64,000 nt of DNA from Cuneatibacter caecimuris (GCF_004216775.1 NZ_SGXF01000006.1:124001-188000), one strand, 5' to 3'; shown: positions 25,435 to 34,682, counted from the first letter of the stretch. Notes: generated by a model from the sequence alone, not told the origin. Made by a program: numbers and translations.

Positions 25435-25614
25435 ATGGAACAAAATCAGGACAGCAAAGCAACCCGTTCAGGCTGCCCCTGCGTCCGGAAAAAATGCAGC
25501 CGGTGGGGGCTCTGCGAAGAATGCAGAAAACACCACAGCAAAAGGCCGCCTTACTGTGAAAACCCACGGAAGAAAAAATCATCCGGCCAATCCGGCCCTA
25601 TCACCCAGGCATAA
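25435..25614 (+). CDS. Small cysteine-rich putative metal-binding protein (59 aa)
   Basis: A GGGAG site at 25423-25427 precedes an ATG that opens a 59-residue frame. The protein has six cysteines at positions 14, 16, 21, 27, 30 and 41 and a His pair at 33-34: CPC-x4-C-x5-C-x2-C-x2-HH and then PPYC. This suggests one or two structural zinc sites. Similar short proteins occur in Lachnospiraceae, as far as I recall, without known function. The tail is Lys- and Ser-rich. A competing frame at 25317-25559 lacks a ribosome-binding site. Confidence 0.75.
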   Translation: MEQNQDSKATRSGCPCVRKKCSRWGLCEECRKHHSKRPPYCENPRKKKSSGQSGPITQA

Positions 25615-25666
25615 AATAAATTTCCGGAAATATATTAGCTACAAAACAATTCCGGCGGTTTTCAAG

Positions 25667-26491
25667 ATGAAGAAGGATAAAATCATCAAATTCTCAAAGA
25701 TTATTTTCTTATTTGCTGCCGCTTTTCTGGCCGGCAGGCTGGTGGCCTGGGCGACCGCTCCCGCCGCCAGCCCTTCGGTAAATGCTCAGACCGAAAACTG
25801 GGGACTGAGTTTTCAGCAGGAAGGAAAGCCACCTGTAGCAAACGCCACCTTTGACGAGCTGAAAAAGTATAACGCATATTATGCAGAAAATACAGAAGAA
25901 AAAGTGATATACCTGACGTTTGACTGCGGCTATGAAAACGGAAATACGACCGCAATTCTGGACGCGCTGAAAAAGCATCAGGTCCCTGCCACTTTTTTTG
26001 TTGTGGGCACATATATTTCCAGCAGCCCGGACCTGATAAAGCGGATGGCAGAGGAAGGCCACATCGTGGGCAATCATACTTATCACCATCCGGATATGTC
26101 CAAAATATCCACAAAAGAGTCCTTTCAAAAAGAATTGGCTGATGTGGAATCCCTGTACAAAGAAATCACAGGAAAGGAAATGCTGAAATACTACCGTCCT
26201 CCCCAGGGAAAATACAGCACAGACAATCTGAAAATGGCTCAGGAAATGGGCTATACCACCTTTTTCTGGAGCCTGGCCTATGTGGACTGGTATCAGGATA
26301 AACAGCCCAGCAAGGAAGAAGCTTTCAAAAAATTATTGGGACGCATTCATCCCGGCGCGGTTGTACTGCTGCACAGCACTTCCAGCACCAACGCCCAGAT
26401 CCTGGATGAACTGCTGACAAAATGGGAGGAGATGGGCTATACCTTCAAGTCCCTGGATCAACTGCCTGCCACTCAGCCGGAAACAGCCTGA
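25667..26491 (+). CDS. Polysaccharide deacetylase, PdaA-like (delta-lactam biosynthetic)
   Basis: This protein of about 274 residues has an N-terminal membrane anchor (residues 8-28) and a NodB domain outside the cell. The motif LTFDCGYENGNT has DC where many NodB enzymes have DD, as seen in the PdaA group. GNHTYHHP supplies the metal histidines, followed by YRPPQGKYS and the C-terminal LLHSTS. PdaA removes acetyl groups during muramic-delta-lactam formation in spore cortex, so sporulation or wall remodelling is likely. The start at 25667 has only a weak ribosome-binding site. Confidence 0.82.
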   Translation: MKKDKIIKFSKIIFLFAAAFLAGRLVAWATAPAASPSVNAQTENWGLSFQQEGKPPVANATFDELKKYNAYYAENTEEKVIYLTFDCGYENGNTTAILDALKKHQVPATFFVVGTYISSSPDLIKRMAEEGHIVGNHTYHHPDMSKISTKESFQKELADVESLYKEITGKEMLKYYRPPQGKYSTDNLKMAQEMGYTTFFWSLAYVDWYQDKQPSKEEAFKKLLGRIHPGAVVLLHSTSSTNAQILDELLTKWEEMGYTFKSLDQLPATQPETA

Positions 26492-26511
26492 CATTTTAAA
26501 AGGAGAAGCTA

Positions 26512-27033
26512 ATGGAAATGAATCAGAACCATGAATATCAAGTGTCCGCCGACCTGCCCTATCCTCCCATTCAAACCCAGAGCCGGAACAAAGACTATGC
26601 TTATGCCATGCTCAGCAATATTGGAAGCAGCAATTCAGAGATGAGTGCAGTCAGCCTGTATTTTTATAACAGCACGGTACTGGACCCGGCCTATTCAGAA
26701 TTTTCTCAGTGTTTTCACAAAATCAGCATTGTAGAAATGCATCATCTGCAAATATTCGCCGCCCTGGCCTGCCAGATGGGCCTGGACCCCCGGCTTTGGA
26801 GCCTGGACCGGGGACGCCGGAGCTACTGGAGCCCCGGGTATAACCAATACCCACGGATGCTCCGGCCTTTATTAGAAAATTCCATCAAGGGGGAGCAGGC
26901 GGCAATCCGGAAATATTCCAGACAGGCAGAATTAATCTGTGATCCGGATATCCAGGCTATCCTCCGCCGGATCATCCTGGATGAACAGCTTCATATTGAG
27001 ATTTTTACTGATATGCTGAACAGCATTACATAA
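26512..27033 (+). CDS. Ferritin-like diiron protein
   Basis: This 173-residue protein looks like a four-helix bundle with two ExxH-type motifs: SNSEMSAVSLYFYNS, IVEMHHLQIFAALA, NSIKGEQAAIRKY and ILDEQLHIEIFTDML. The last three supply E, E-x-x-H, E and E-x-x-H ligands as in rubrerythrin/ferritin-like domains. There is no rubredoxin CxxC part. It may handle iron or peroxide, but the actual reaction is unknown. AAGGAG lies 6 nt upstream. Confidence 0.75.
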   Translation: MEMNQNHEYQVSADLPYPPIQTQSRNKDYAYAMLSNIGSSNSEMSAVSLYFYNSTVLDPAYSEFSQCFHKISIVEMHHLQIFAALACQMGLDPRLWSLDRGRRSYWSPGYNQYPRMLRPLLENSIKGEQAAIRKYSRQAELICDPDIQAILRRIILDEQLHIEIFTDMLNSIT

Positions 27034-27060
27034 CCATCAGGCGCATATAAAAATTGACAA

Positions 27061-27166
27061 GAATCCCGCCTGCGGCGTGTCACTTTAGCGACTTGATTCC
27101 TTACGCCGCAGTGCGATCCCCCCGGAAAGTTTTGTTGCATATGGAATGGTTTCCTATACAATCAAA
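27061..27166 (-). repeat. Dispersed structured repeat, copy R3 (hairpin A degenerate)
   Basis: The cruciform part is well kept: GCCTGCGGCGTG, the ACTTTAGCGAC hairpin, and GCCGCAGTGCGATCCCCCCG. The TTTCATAGGAAAC palindrome has decayed to TTGTTGCATATGGAATGG and TTTCCTATACAATC. It sits between two converging genes, the ferritin-like gene and the GH3 gene. Confidence 0.8.
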
Positions 27167-27206
27167 AAAGCTGCCGCTTCACGATCAACCATCGAAAAGC
27201 GGCAGC
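27163..27206 (-). terminator. Terminator of the GH3 gene
   Basis: On the minus strand GCTGCCGCTT pairs with AAGCGGCAGC and is followed by TTTTTTG; the T-run overlaps the edge of repeat R3. Confidence 0.9.
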
Positions 27207-27268
27207 CCACTATTCTGTTTCTATCTCTTCAACTTTGCATACCAAATCTCAGGCATTCTGCCGCACTG

Positions 27269-28969
27269 TTACAGCTTCGCTTCCCAACGGCCGCAGAACA
27301 CATTTTCATCCGCGCGCCCCTTGAATTCTGACTGTCCCATCATCTTTTCCAGCGCCGCGTGGATGGCTTCCGGATGGTTCATATAAGCATTTATATAGGT
27401 TTTTGCCATCGGAACGTCAATCAGCATATTAGGGAAGGAAAGATTCAGCACAATGGTGGGAACTTCGCTCATATACCAGGGCTGCTGGGTGGGCAGCTGC
27501 CATTTCACACGCATGGTATTGAACTGGGCAAATCCGGCCACATTCAGAACCAGCAGCACGGCGTCATAATTCTTCTTGAACTCTTCAATCTTCCCTTTCA
27601 CCGCCATATCCTCAGCGTCTACCTGGAATCCGGCCTCTTCCAGCTGGCGGATCACCTCTGCCTTAATTTCTTCATCATTGCCTTTGGTCAGCTTCCCGGC
27701 GATCACTGTGCCTTCGCCGCCGATAAACATCAGTTTCAGGCGGGGATAGCGCGCCGGGGTCATGGGAAGATTTTTCTTCGTATCTTTCACCAGAGTGACG
27801 TAGGCGTCCGCCATCTTTGCGGATATTTCACGGTGTTCCGGGCAGCCGATCACTTTCAGGTTCTCAGGCGGAGGCAGCAGCGCCCCGTCTTTTTGCAGTT
27901 CGTGAAGATTCAGCGCGGCTTTCAGGCCCAGGATGCGGTGCAGCGCGTCGTTCATGCGTTCCTCTGTAATGACGCCGTTTCTGTAGCCTTCCAGCATATA
28001 GTTAAAGTCCTCTTCCCTGTCGTTAAAGAACAGGAACATGTCGCAGCCGGCAGCGATAGCGCCGGGCACCTGGGCGCTTCTGGGCACTGTAGCGCCGAAC
28101 ATCCCGATCATGTGGGAAGCGTCTGTCACCACCAGTCCGTTGAAGCCCAGCTTTCCTTTCAACAGCCCGGTGATCAGCTCAGGACAGAGCGTCGCAGGCA
28201 TCACATCTTCATCCCTTGTATCAGGATTCAGTTTTTTCTGATAAGCAGGCAGAGCGATATGGCCTGCCATCACGGTCATCACGCCCTCGTCGATCAGCTC
28301 CCTGTATACCTTTCCGAAGGTCTCGTCCCATCCTTCACAGGACATATCGTTGATGCCCATAATCAGATGCTGGTCGTTCTCTTCTGTGCCGTCGCCGGGG
28401 AAATGTTTCATGCAGGTGGCCATATTCTGGGTCCGGGTCCCCTTCATATAAGCCTTTGCATAGCGGATCACATCATCCGGATTGTGGTTATAGGCGCGCA
28501 GCTGGACAATGGTATTTCTCCAGTTGTATAAAAGGTCTACAATCGGCGCAAAGGTCCAGTTGCATCCGATTGCCGAACTTTCCAGAGCGCCGATGCGGCC
28601 CGCTTCATAGGCCGCTTCTTCAGAATCCGCGGCCGCAACTGCAGCGCCGAAAGCCACCGGAGTGCCCCCGTTTACGCCGCCGTTGCCCCCTGCTTCACAG
28701 TTTGCGGCAATCAGCAGCGGAATCCTGGTATGGTCCTGCATGGTTTTATTCTGGGCGTACAGCTCTTCCGGAGATACGTTGTGGTAACGGATGGCCCCCA
28801 CATGATATTGATCCAGAACCTTTTTCAGCGCCTCCGGATCACGGTCCGTCACCATGTTCACAAATAACTGTCCTACTTTTTCTTCTTCAGTCATGGAAGC
28901 GATGGTATCTTCCACCCACTTGACCTGCTCATCTGACAAAAAATAAGGCTTTGCTTTTAAATCTACCAT
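27269..28969 (-). CDS. Glycoside hydrolase family 3 protein (NagZ-like)
   Basis: This 566-residue protein has the GH3 TIM-barrel with MKHFPGDGTEENDQH near residue 190 (the N-acetylglucosaminidase KHFPGDG motif) and the nucleophile Asp in VVTDASHMIGM near residue 280. A second domain fills residues 370-566. No signal peptide is seen, so it probably acts inside the cell on cell-wall or chitin fragments. GGGG precedes the ATG. The AraC regulator is transcribed divergently and could control it. Confidence 0.9.
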   Translation of the reverse strand: MVDLKAKPYFLSDEQVKWVEDTIASMTEEEKVGQLFVNMVTDRDPEALKKVLDQYHVGAIRYHNVSPEELYAQNKTMQDHTRIPLLIAANCEAGGNGGVNGGTPVAFGAAVAAADSEEAAYEAGRIGALESSAIGCNWTFAPIVDLLYNWRNTIVQLRAYNHNPDDVIRYAKAYMKGTRTQNMATCMKHFPGDGTEENDQHLIMGINDMSCEGWDETFGKVYRELIDEGVMTVMAGHIALPAYQKKLNPDTRDEDVMPATLCPELITGLLKGKLGFNGLVVTDASHMIGMFGATVPRSAQVPGAIAAGCDMFLFFNDREEDFNYMLEGYRNGVITEERMNDALHRILGLKAALNLHELQKDGALLPPPENLKVIGCPEHREISAKMADAYVTLVKDTKKNLPMTPARYPRLKLMFIGGEGTVIAGKLTKGNDEEIKAEVIRQLEEAGFQVDAEDMAVKGKIEEFKKNYDAVLLVLNVAGFAQFNTMRVKWQLPTQQPWYMSEVPTIVLNLSFPNMLIDVPMAKTYINAYMNHPEAIHAALEKMMGQSEFKGRADENVFCGRWEAKL

Positions 28970-29039
28970 TTTTTAACCCCTTTCTATAATTTATAACTGT
29001 ATTTTAGTTGACAAAGGGGCGCTCGCCCCAATTAAGAAT

Positions 29040-29069
29040 ATTATAGCAGAAAAACCGCCTGAACCACAA
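29040..29069 (-). promoter_or_regulatory. Promoter of the GH3 gene
   Basis: On the minus strand TTGTGG (29069-29064) and TATAAT (29045-29040) are 18 nt apart. A GGGGC/GCCCC hairpin lies just downstream in the leader. Confidence 0.65.
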
Positions 29070-29081
29070 AGACGATTTTCC

Positions 29082-29110
29082 TTGAAATCAGCACAATTTT
29101 ATGGTAAATA
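29082..29110 (+). promoter_or_regulatory. Promoter of the AraC gene, divergent from GH3
   Basis: TTGAAA (29082-29087) and TAAATA (29105-29110) are 17 nt apart. Confidence 0.5.
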
Positions 29111-29149
29111 TAAAATACAAATAAAATTATACTGTTACAGGAGGGATTT

Positions 29150-30397
29150 ATGCTGGTTGACGGGCTGGAACTGCTGCAGGCAATATTAAAAACACAAGGA
29201 ATACAGTTTCTGTGCTGGGAAAGAGCTTCTCTGGAAACGAGAGAGGCGGATTATGGGCTGCGCAGTTTTCTTGGCACAGAACAGACGGTACAATCCATGT
29301 TTTCAGTTTTAGAACAGCAGGCACTTCCCGGCTCGCTCTGTGTGATCCGCGATCAATTCCTGGTCACTTATTTTCTTTTTTCTCTTCCTGAACCAATGGA
29401 AACTGCCCGGTACTTCTGTATCGGACCGGTCCTGTTTCCTGGGGACGCTGACGCCGGACTGGAAATACTGTCTGAAGAACTGCCAGCCTTTTCTTCGTAT
29501 TTAAATAGTCTTCAGGAATATTATAACCGGATTCCTCTGTTTTCTTCCTCTGATCAGCTGCTTTCCATCCTTTGCAGTATTCTGCAGAAAGTATTCAGAG
29601 AAGAAATACGGATTGGCACAGCCCATCTGCCCGCCAGTTCCTTCTCGCCAGGTCTGTCCGCCACTGCGCTTCATACTCCCCCGCAGGTAACGCTCTCCGC
29701 ATTGGAGGACCGCTACCGCCTTGAGGATGCCATGCTGGAGGCTGTCGCTGCAGGAAACACAGCCCAGGCTCTTCAACTGCATTACGCTTTCAATCAGCAC
29801 CGCATCGAATCCCGAAGCCAGGACGCCCTCAGAGACCGCAAAAACCTTCTCTTTGTCCTGAACACTCTGCTTCGGAAAGCCGTGCAGAAAGGCGCGGTGC
29901 ACCCGGTGCATATCGACGCCTGTTCCCGCAGGTTCGCCATCCAGATAGAACAGGCCGCTTCCTTCCGGCAGCTGGACGATCTGAGCAACCAGATGATCCG
30001 GAGATACTGCCTTTTGGTTCAGAATTATTCCATGCAGAAATATTCTCCCCTGGTACAGTACTGTCTGAATACCATAGATCTGCATTTTCAGGAACCGTTA
30101 AGCCTGCACACTCTGGCAAACAGCTGTTCCGTAAGCGCTTCTTACCTCTCCGGCCTGTTTCGGAAGGAGACGGGAAATACAGTCACTCAGTATATCCATC
30201 TTGTGCGCGTCCGCCATTCCCTGATGCTCCTGAACACCACACGGCTCCCGGTTCAGGAAATCGCCGCGGCCTGCGGATTTCAGGACGTGAACTATTTTAC
30301 CCGGGTGTTCCGGCAGCTTCAGGAGAAATCTCCCCGCCAGTACCGTGAAGACCTCTATTCCTCTATCTCGAAACAAAATGCCTCAGAAAGAATTTAA
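29150..30397 (+). CDS. AraC family transcriptional regulator
   Basis: This 415-residue protein has a C-terminal AraC DNA-binding domain (about residues 305-400) with two helix-turn-helix units, SLHTLANSCSVSASYLSGLF and VQEIAAACGFQDVNYFTRVF. The N-terminal 300 residues form a large sensor region that I do not recognise; there is no membrane segment. AGGAGG precedes the ATG. It is divergent from the GH3 gene, so a sugar-related signal is a reasonable guess. Confidence 0.9.
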   Translation: MLVDGLELLQAILKTQGIQFLCWERASLETREADYGLRSFLGTEQTVQSMFSVLEQQALPGSLCVIRDQFLVTYFLFSLPEPMETARYFCIGPVLFPGDADAGLEILSEELPAFSSYLNSLQEYYNRIPLFSSSDQLLSILCSILQKVFREEIRIGTAHLPASSFSPGLSATALHTPPQVTLSALEDRYRLEDAMLEAVAAGNTAQALQLHYAFNQHRIESRSQDALRDRKNLLFVLNTLLRKAVQKGAVHPVHIDACSRRFAIQIEQAASFRQLDDLSNQMIRRYCLLVQNYSMQKYSPLVQYCLNTIDLHFQEPLSLHTLANSCSVSASYLSGLFRKETGNTVTQYIHLVRVRHSLMLLNTTRLPVQEIAAACGFQDVNYFTRVFRQLQEKSPRQYREDLYSSISKQNASERI

Positions 30398-30407
30398 TTT
30401 TACCCCC

Positions 30408-30435
30408 TTGTAAATTCCAGTCAATCGTATATTAT
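30408..30435 (+). promoter_or_regulatory. Promoter of the TetR-ABC operon
   Basis: TTGTAA (30408-30413) and TATTAT (30430-30435) are 16 nt apart. Confidence 0.6.
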
Positions 30436-30454
30436 TGAATCTAACCAAACAAGT

Positions 30455-30471
30455 TTGACCGAAACGGTTAA
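30455..30471 (+). promoter_or_regulatory. Imperfect palindrome, candidate TetR operator
   Basis: TTGACCG-AAA-CGGTTAA is symmetric except for one position and lies about 20 nt past the -10 box of the regulator's own operon. Confidence 0.4.
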
Positions 30472-30531
30472 CGCCCTTTTCCGGCCGCCCGCTTGAGAGT
30501 ACACAAGCAGAAAGGAGGAACGTGTAAACAT

Positions 30532-31173
30532 ATGAATGAGCAATTTGAATACTTGCCTGAAGATAAGCAGGAGCGCATTCTCAACGCTGCCCTGGAAATA
30601 TTCTCCAAGTATGATTACAAACACGCATCTACGGAAGAAATTGCTTCGAAAGCAGGTATTTCCAAAGGAATGCTGTTCTATTATTTTCACAATAAAAAAT
30701 CTTTGTACCTGTATCTCTATGACTACTGTGAAAAAATGGCCCTTCAGCAGGTCTGCGACGAAGCGTTTTACAGTCTGGACGATTATTTTGATATTTTGGA
30801 ATATTCCGCCCGCAAGAAAGCAAAGATAATTGAAAAAAATCCTTATTTTATGGATTTTGCGGTGCGCGCTTTTTATTCCGCAAAGGAAGATGTTTCGGAA
30901 GAGCTGCAGAAAACAAATACAGAACGCACCGGACAGTTGCTGGTATATTTTAAAAATGCTGACCTGTCAAAATTTGTGGAGGGAACTGATATAGAAGAGC
31001 TCACACATATGCTTCTCTGGATGACAGACGGATATATGAATGAAAAACGCCGCAGCGGCCTTCCGATCAAGTCAGAAGAGCTGATGAATGACTTTCACAG
31101 GTGGATAAATATGTTTAGGTCACTTGTGTATAAAAAAGAATATATGCATGGAGGATATGATGGGACAAATTGA
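30532..31173 (+). CDS. TetR/AcrR family regulator
   Basis: This 213-residue repressor has an N-terminal helix-turn-helix, ILNAALEIFSKYDYKHASTE, followed by IASKAGISKGMLFYYFHNKK. The C-terminal ligand domain is not assignable. AGGAGG lies 13 nt upstream of the ATG at 30532, rather far. It overlaps the ABC ATPase gene by 14 nt, so it probably represses its own exporter operon. Confidence 0.92.
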   Translation: MNEQFEYLPEDKQERILNAALEIFSKYDYKHASTEEIASKAGISKGMLFYYFHNKKSLYLYLYDYCEKMALQQVCDEAFYSLDDYFDILEYSARKKAKIIEKNPYFMDFAVRAFYSAKEDVSEELQKTNTERTGQLLVYFKNADLSKFVEGTDIEELTHMLLWMTDGYMNEKRRSGLPIKSEELMNDFHRWINMFRSLVYKKEYMHGGYDGTN

Positions 31174-32050
31174 AGTGCAGGATCTCACCAAGGATTATGG
31201 CAGCCGCAAGGGAATCTTTCAGGTGAATTTTTCTGTGGAAAAAGGAGAAATTTTCGGCTTTCTGGGGCCCAACGGGGCGGGAAAAACCACCACCATCCGA
31301 CACTTAATGGGCTTTATCCGCCCGGACAGCGGGTCTGTTTCCATTAAAGGGATGGACTGTTTTGAAAAAAGGGAGGAAATTCAGAAAATTCTTGGCTATC
31401 TTCCCGGGGAAATTTCTCTGTTGGATCAGATGACAGGGACAGAATATCTGAATTTCATGGCAGGCATGAAAGGGCTGCGCGACCGGTCCTACATGAATGA
31501 GCTGATTACATATTTTGAGCTGGATCCCAGAAGTAAAATTCTCAAAATGTCAAAAGGAATGAAGCAGAAGCTGGCAATTGTCTGCGCTTTCATGCAGAAG
31601 CCGGAAATTCTAATTCTGGATGAACCTACCAGCGGCCTTGATCCGCTGATGCAGATCCGTTTTATTGATCTGCTCCTTGAGGAAAAAAAGCGGGGCGTTA
31701 CGATTTTGATGTCTTCTCATATTTTTGAAGAAGTGGAAAAAACCTGCGACAGGACGGCTATCATTCGGGAAGGCCGGCTTGCTACCATTGAAAACATGAA
31801 TACTCTGGCTGAAAAGAAGAAAAAGGTCTACACTGTGACGTTTACAGACGGTCAGGCAGCCAGGAACTTTGCCGAAGCAGCACAGAAATATGAAGCAAAA
31901 GTCCTGGATCATCAGGTGCAGCTCTCAGCAGGCGGCAGGCCGGGAGAGGTCCTGAAGAAGATTGCCCTTGCAGACCCGGTGGATGTGGATATCAAATCCC
32001 AGAGCCTGGAAGAACTGTTTCTGCATTTTTATGACAAGGAGGAAGCATGA
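31160..32050 (+). CDS. ABC exporter ATP-binding protein
   Basis: This 296-residue ATPase has Walker A GPNGAGKTTTIRHL, signature MSKGMKQKLAIVCAF, Walker B ILILDEPTSGLDP, and the switch SSHIFEEVEK. The C-terminal extension is typical of CcmA/drug-export type ATPases. GGAGG is 5 nt before the ATG at 31160. It overlaps the permease gene by 4 nt. Confidence 0.94.
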   Translation: MGQIEVQDLTKDYGSRKGIFQVNFSVEKGEIFGFLGPNGAGKTTTIRHLMGFIRPDSGSVSIKGMDCFEKREEIQKILGYLPGEISLLDQMTGTEYLNFMAGMKGLRDRSYMNELITYFELDPRSKILKMSKGMKQKLAIVCAFMQKPEILILDEPTSGLDPLMQIRFIDLLLEEKKRGVTILMSSHIFEEVEKTCDRTAIIREGRLATIENMNTLAEKKKKVYTVTFTDGQAARNFAEAAQKYEAKVLDHQVQLSAGGRPGEVLKKIALADPVDVDIKSQSLEELFLHFYDKEEA

Positions 32051-32847
32051 TGGTCTGGACATTATTTAAAAGAAACATGCGGTCAAGCCTTAAAATCTTA
32101 ATTGCTTTGTTCGCAGTCATCAGCATGTATACGGCAGTCATCGTCTATATGTATAATCCTGAGCTTTCTGAAATGCTCAGCGGTTATCAGGAGGTGCTCC
32201 CGGATATGATGGCGGTTGTGGGGATGACCGGCATTGCCACCAATATTCTGGAGTGGATACAGATCTACCTTTATGGTTTTATCATGATTCTGTTCCCTAT
32301 GATTTTTGGGATCATTGTGGTCAACAAGCTGATCATGAGCTACATAGACAGCGGCAGCATGGCCAGCCTGCTTTCTTCCCCTCACTCACGGACACGCATC
32401 ATCCTGACTCAGGCTGTTACCTCTGTTTTTCTCATGTTCATCCTTATGGCTGCCGTCACACTTCTGGGATTTTTCTGCAGCCATGCCATGTTCCCGGGGG
32501 AACTGGATACAGCCCGTTATATTGAACTAAACGCCAGCCTGCTTCTGATGCAATTCATGAATCTGGGAATCGGGTTTACGGCCGCCTGCTTCTGCAGTGA
32601 ATCCAGGCATTTCTATCTTCTTGGCGCTGGAATCCCTATCCTGTTTTTCCTGTTCCAGATGCTGTCCAACATGGGCGGCTCAATGGAAAAATTAAAATAT
32701 TTCACTCTCTATACCCTGTTTCCCGCAGAAAAAATCGTTCAGGCGGGCGGAGACGTCTGGCCGCGGAACCTCATCATGGCATCGATTGCCCTGGCGCTGT
32801 TTGCAGCGGGGATCCTTTGGTTCAGGCGCAGGGATCTGTCCATTTAA
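32047..32847 (+). CDS. ABC-2 type permease
   Basis: This 266-residue membrane protein has about six hydrophobic segments, including FIMILFPMIFGIIVVNKLI and the final LIMASIALALFAAGILWF. It would form the exporter with the preceding ATPase. AGGAGG lies 4 nt before the ATG. TetR control suggests export of a toxic compound or lipid, but the substrate is unknown. Confidence 0.88.
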   Translation: MMVWTLFKRNMRSSLKILIALFAVISMYTAVIVYMYNPELSEMLSGYQEVLPDMMAVVGMTGIATNILEWIQIYLYGFIMILFPMIFGIIVVNKLIMSYIDSGSMASLLSSPHSRTRIILTQAVTSVFLMFILMAAVTLLGFFCSHAMFPGELDTARYIELNASLLLMQFMNLGIGFTAACFCSESRHFYLLGAGIPILFFLFQMLSNMGGSMEKLKYFTLYTLFPAEKIVQAGGDVWPRNLIMASIALALFAAGILWFRRRDLSI

Positions 32848-32876
32848 GTATATTACCCGTCCGGCATCTGAATTTT

Positions 32877-32927
32877 GAACCGCCCCCCAAAGGTCAGACT
32901 AAAAATCTAACTTTTAGGGGGCGGTTC
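32877..32927. terminator. Convergent terminator hairpin
   Basis: GAACCGCCCCC and GGGGGCGGTTC form an 11-bp stem between the ABC permease and the hydrogenase. The loop is A/T-rich with its own AAAG/CTTT pairs. There is no strong T-run on either side. Confidence 0.65.
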
Positions 32928-32948
32928 ATTCTCCTCAAATACTGCGTT

Positions 32949-34682
32949 CTACTGTTCCTCAGGCATTTTCCAGCCAAAATGATCTGTATGCAGCAGTTCG
33001 TGCGCTCTGTGAGACAGAGGTTTCTGCAGATAATTTTTATAACAGTTCTGAACCGAGGGGTTCTCATGGGAAAACCGGAGGCTGTTCACTTTGTCCAGGC
33101 CATAGAGGTTCTGGCCGCGGATTCCCGCCAGCTCTTCTCCGTCATGGATCGGCTGACCGCCTCCGCCCGCGCAGCCGCCGGGGCAGGCCATGATCTCCAC
33201 AAAATCATAAGAGGATTTTCCGGAACGGATGGCTTCCATCAATTTCCGTGTATTGCCCAATCCGCTGGCTACCGCCACCCGGATCTTCTGTCCGGCCAGA
33301 TCAAATTCCGCTTCTTTCCAGCCGCCCAGACCGCGCACGCTCTTAAACGCATCCGGATCTGGGTTCTTTCCTGTCACCAGATAATAGGCGGAACGCAGCG
33401 CAGCCTCCATCACGCCTCCGGTTGCTCCGAAAATCACGCCGGCTCCGCTGCTCACCCCGAGAGGCATGTCAAACTGCTCTTCTTCCAGCAGATCCGCCCG
33501 GATATGTTCGGCCCGGATCATCCTGTCAATTTCCCTGGTGGTCAGCACCACATCCACATCCTGGCCGGCGCCGGCGCTGTTCATGGTGGGCAGTGCGCAT
33601 TCCTCTTTCTTAGCCAGACAGGGCATCACGGATATAGAATAGATCTTTTCCGGGTCCACGCCCAGCAGATCCGCATAATAACTTTTTGTCATTGCCCCGA
33701 ACATCTGCTGCGGGGATTTCGCCGTAGACAGCTGTCTCACCATATCGGGATACTGGGATTTGATGAAACGTACCCAGCCCGGGCAGCAGGAAGTGAACAT
33801 GGGAAGTCCGGTGGATTTGATTTCTTCCAGCCTCTCCAGAAATTCGCTGCCTTCCTCCATTATCGTCAGATCCGCGCTGAAATCCGTATCGAAAATATAA
33901 TCAAAGCCCATCTTCCGGAGGGCGGATACCAGGCGGTTTACTGTGGCAAATTCTCTGGACAGTCCCAGGGACTCGCCCCAGGCGGCCCGCACAGCCGGAG
34001 CAATCTGAACCACAGTGATTTTTTCCGGATCAGCCAGAGCTTCGAATACTCGATCCGTATCGTCCCTTTCCCGCAGAGCCCCCACCGGGCAGTGGGTGAT
34101 GCACTGTCCGCAGAGCGCGCAGTCTGCCTCTTCAATCCTGCGGTTCCTGGAAACATCCACAGTGGTCCTGGAACCGGTCCCGGCCACGTCCCAGATATTC
34201 AGGCCCTGTACTTTATCACATATCTGCACGCAGCGCATGCATTTAATACATTTTTCGTAATTGCGCACCAGAGGAAATCCTGCGGTCCATTTGGAATGAG
34301 AGATATCCTCATGATATGGCAGGTCGATAATTCCAAGGTCATTGGCGATTTTCTGAAGGGTACAGTTACCGCTGCGCACACAGGTGGCGCACCGGCAGTC
34401 GTGCTGGGACAGGATCAGCTCCACATTCACTCTCCTGGTCTCTCTTACTTTAGGGCTGTTGGTAAAAATCACCATGCCCTCCTCCGCAACGTTATTGCAG
34501 GCAGAGATCAGCCGCTGCATTCCCTGCAGTTCCACCACGCACACTCTGCACGCGCCGATATCATTGATATCTTTCAGATAGCAGAGGCTGGGAACCGGGA
34601 TACCTGCCTGGGCTGCGGCTTCCAGGATTGTGGTTCCCTCCTGTACTTCAATTAATTTTCCGTCTATAGTCAATTTTACCAT
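32949..34682 (-). CDS. [FeFe] hydrogenase, group A, with N-terminal ferredoxin domains
   Basis: This 577-residue enzyme has, in order, a [2Fe-2S] domain (MVKLTIDGKLIEVQEG, CRVCVVE; 1-78), a His-Cys [4Fe-4S] region with HDCRCATC, two [4Fe-4S] clusters (CIKCMRCVQICD, CALCGQCITHCP), and the H-cluster domain with TSCCPGWVRF, MPCLAKKEE and ACPGGCAGGGGQP. It oxidises or makes H2. The ATG at 34682 overlaps the stop of the upstream flavoprotein, and the longer in-frame N-terminus is rejected. The partner suggests the glutamate-synthase-linked A2 type. Confidence 0.93.
   Translation of the reverse strand: MVKLTIDGKLIEVQEGTTILEAAAQAGIPVPSLCYLKDINDIGACRVCVVELQGMQRLISACNNVAEEGMVIFTNSPKVRETRRVNVELILSQHDCRCATCVRSGNCTLQKIANDLGIIDLPYHEDISHSKWTAGFPLVRNYEKCIKCMRCVQICDKVQGLNIWDVAGTGSRTTVDVSRNRRIEEADCALCGQCITHCPVGALRERDDTDRVFEALADPEKITVVQIAPAVRAAWGESLGLSREFATVNRLVSALRKMGFDYIFDTDFSADLTIMEEGSEFLERLEEIKSTGLPMFTSCCPGWVRFIKSQYPDMVRQLSTAKSPQQMFGAMTKSYYADLLGVDPEKIYSISVMPCLAKKEECALPTMNSAGAGQDVDVVLTTREIDRMIRAEHIRADLLEEEQFDMPLGVSSGAGVIFGATGGVMEAALRSAYYLVTGKNPDPDAFKSVRGLGGWKEAEFDLAGQKIRVAVASGLGNTRKLMEAIRSGKSSYDFVEIMACPGGCAGGGGQPIHDGEELAGIRGQNLYGLDKVNSLRFSHENPSVQNCYKNYLQKPLSHRAHELLHTDHFGWKMPEEQ

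Noticed and set aside
25317-25559. 80-codon frame overlapping the Cys-rich small gene
   Set aside because: It starts inside the queT terminator, has no ribosome-binding site and conflicts with the better supported 59-residue frame.
32817-34655. 612-codon plus-strand frame opposite the hydrogenase gene
   Set aside because: The minus strand encodes all H-cluster and Fe-S motifs; the plus frame has none.
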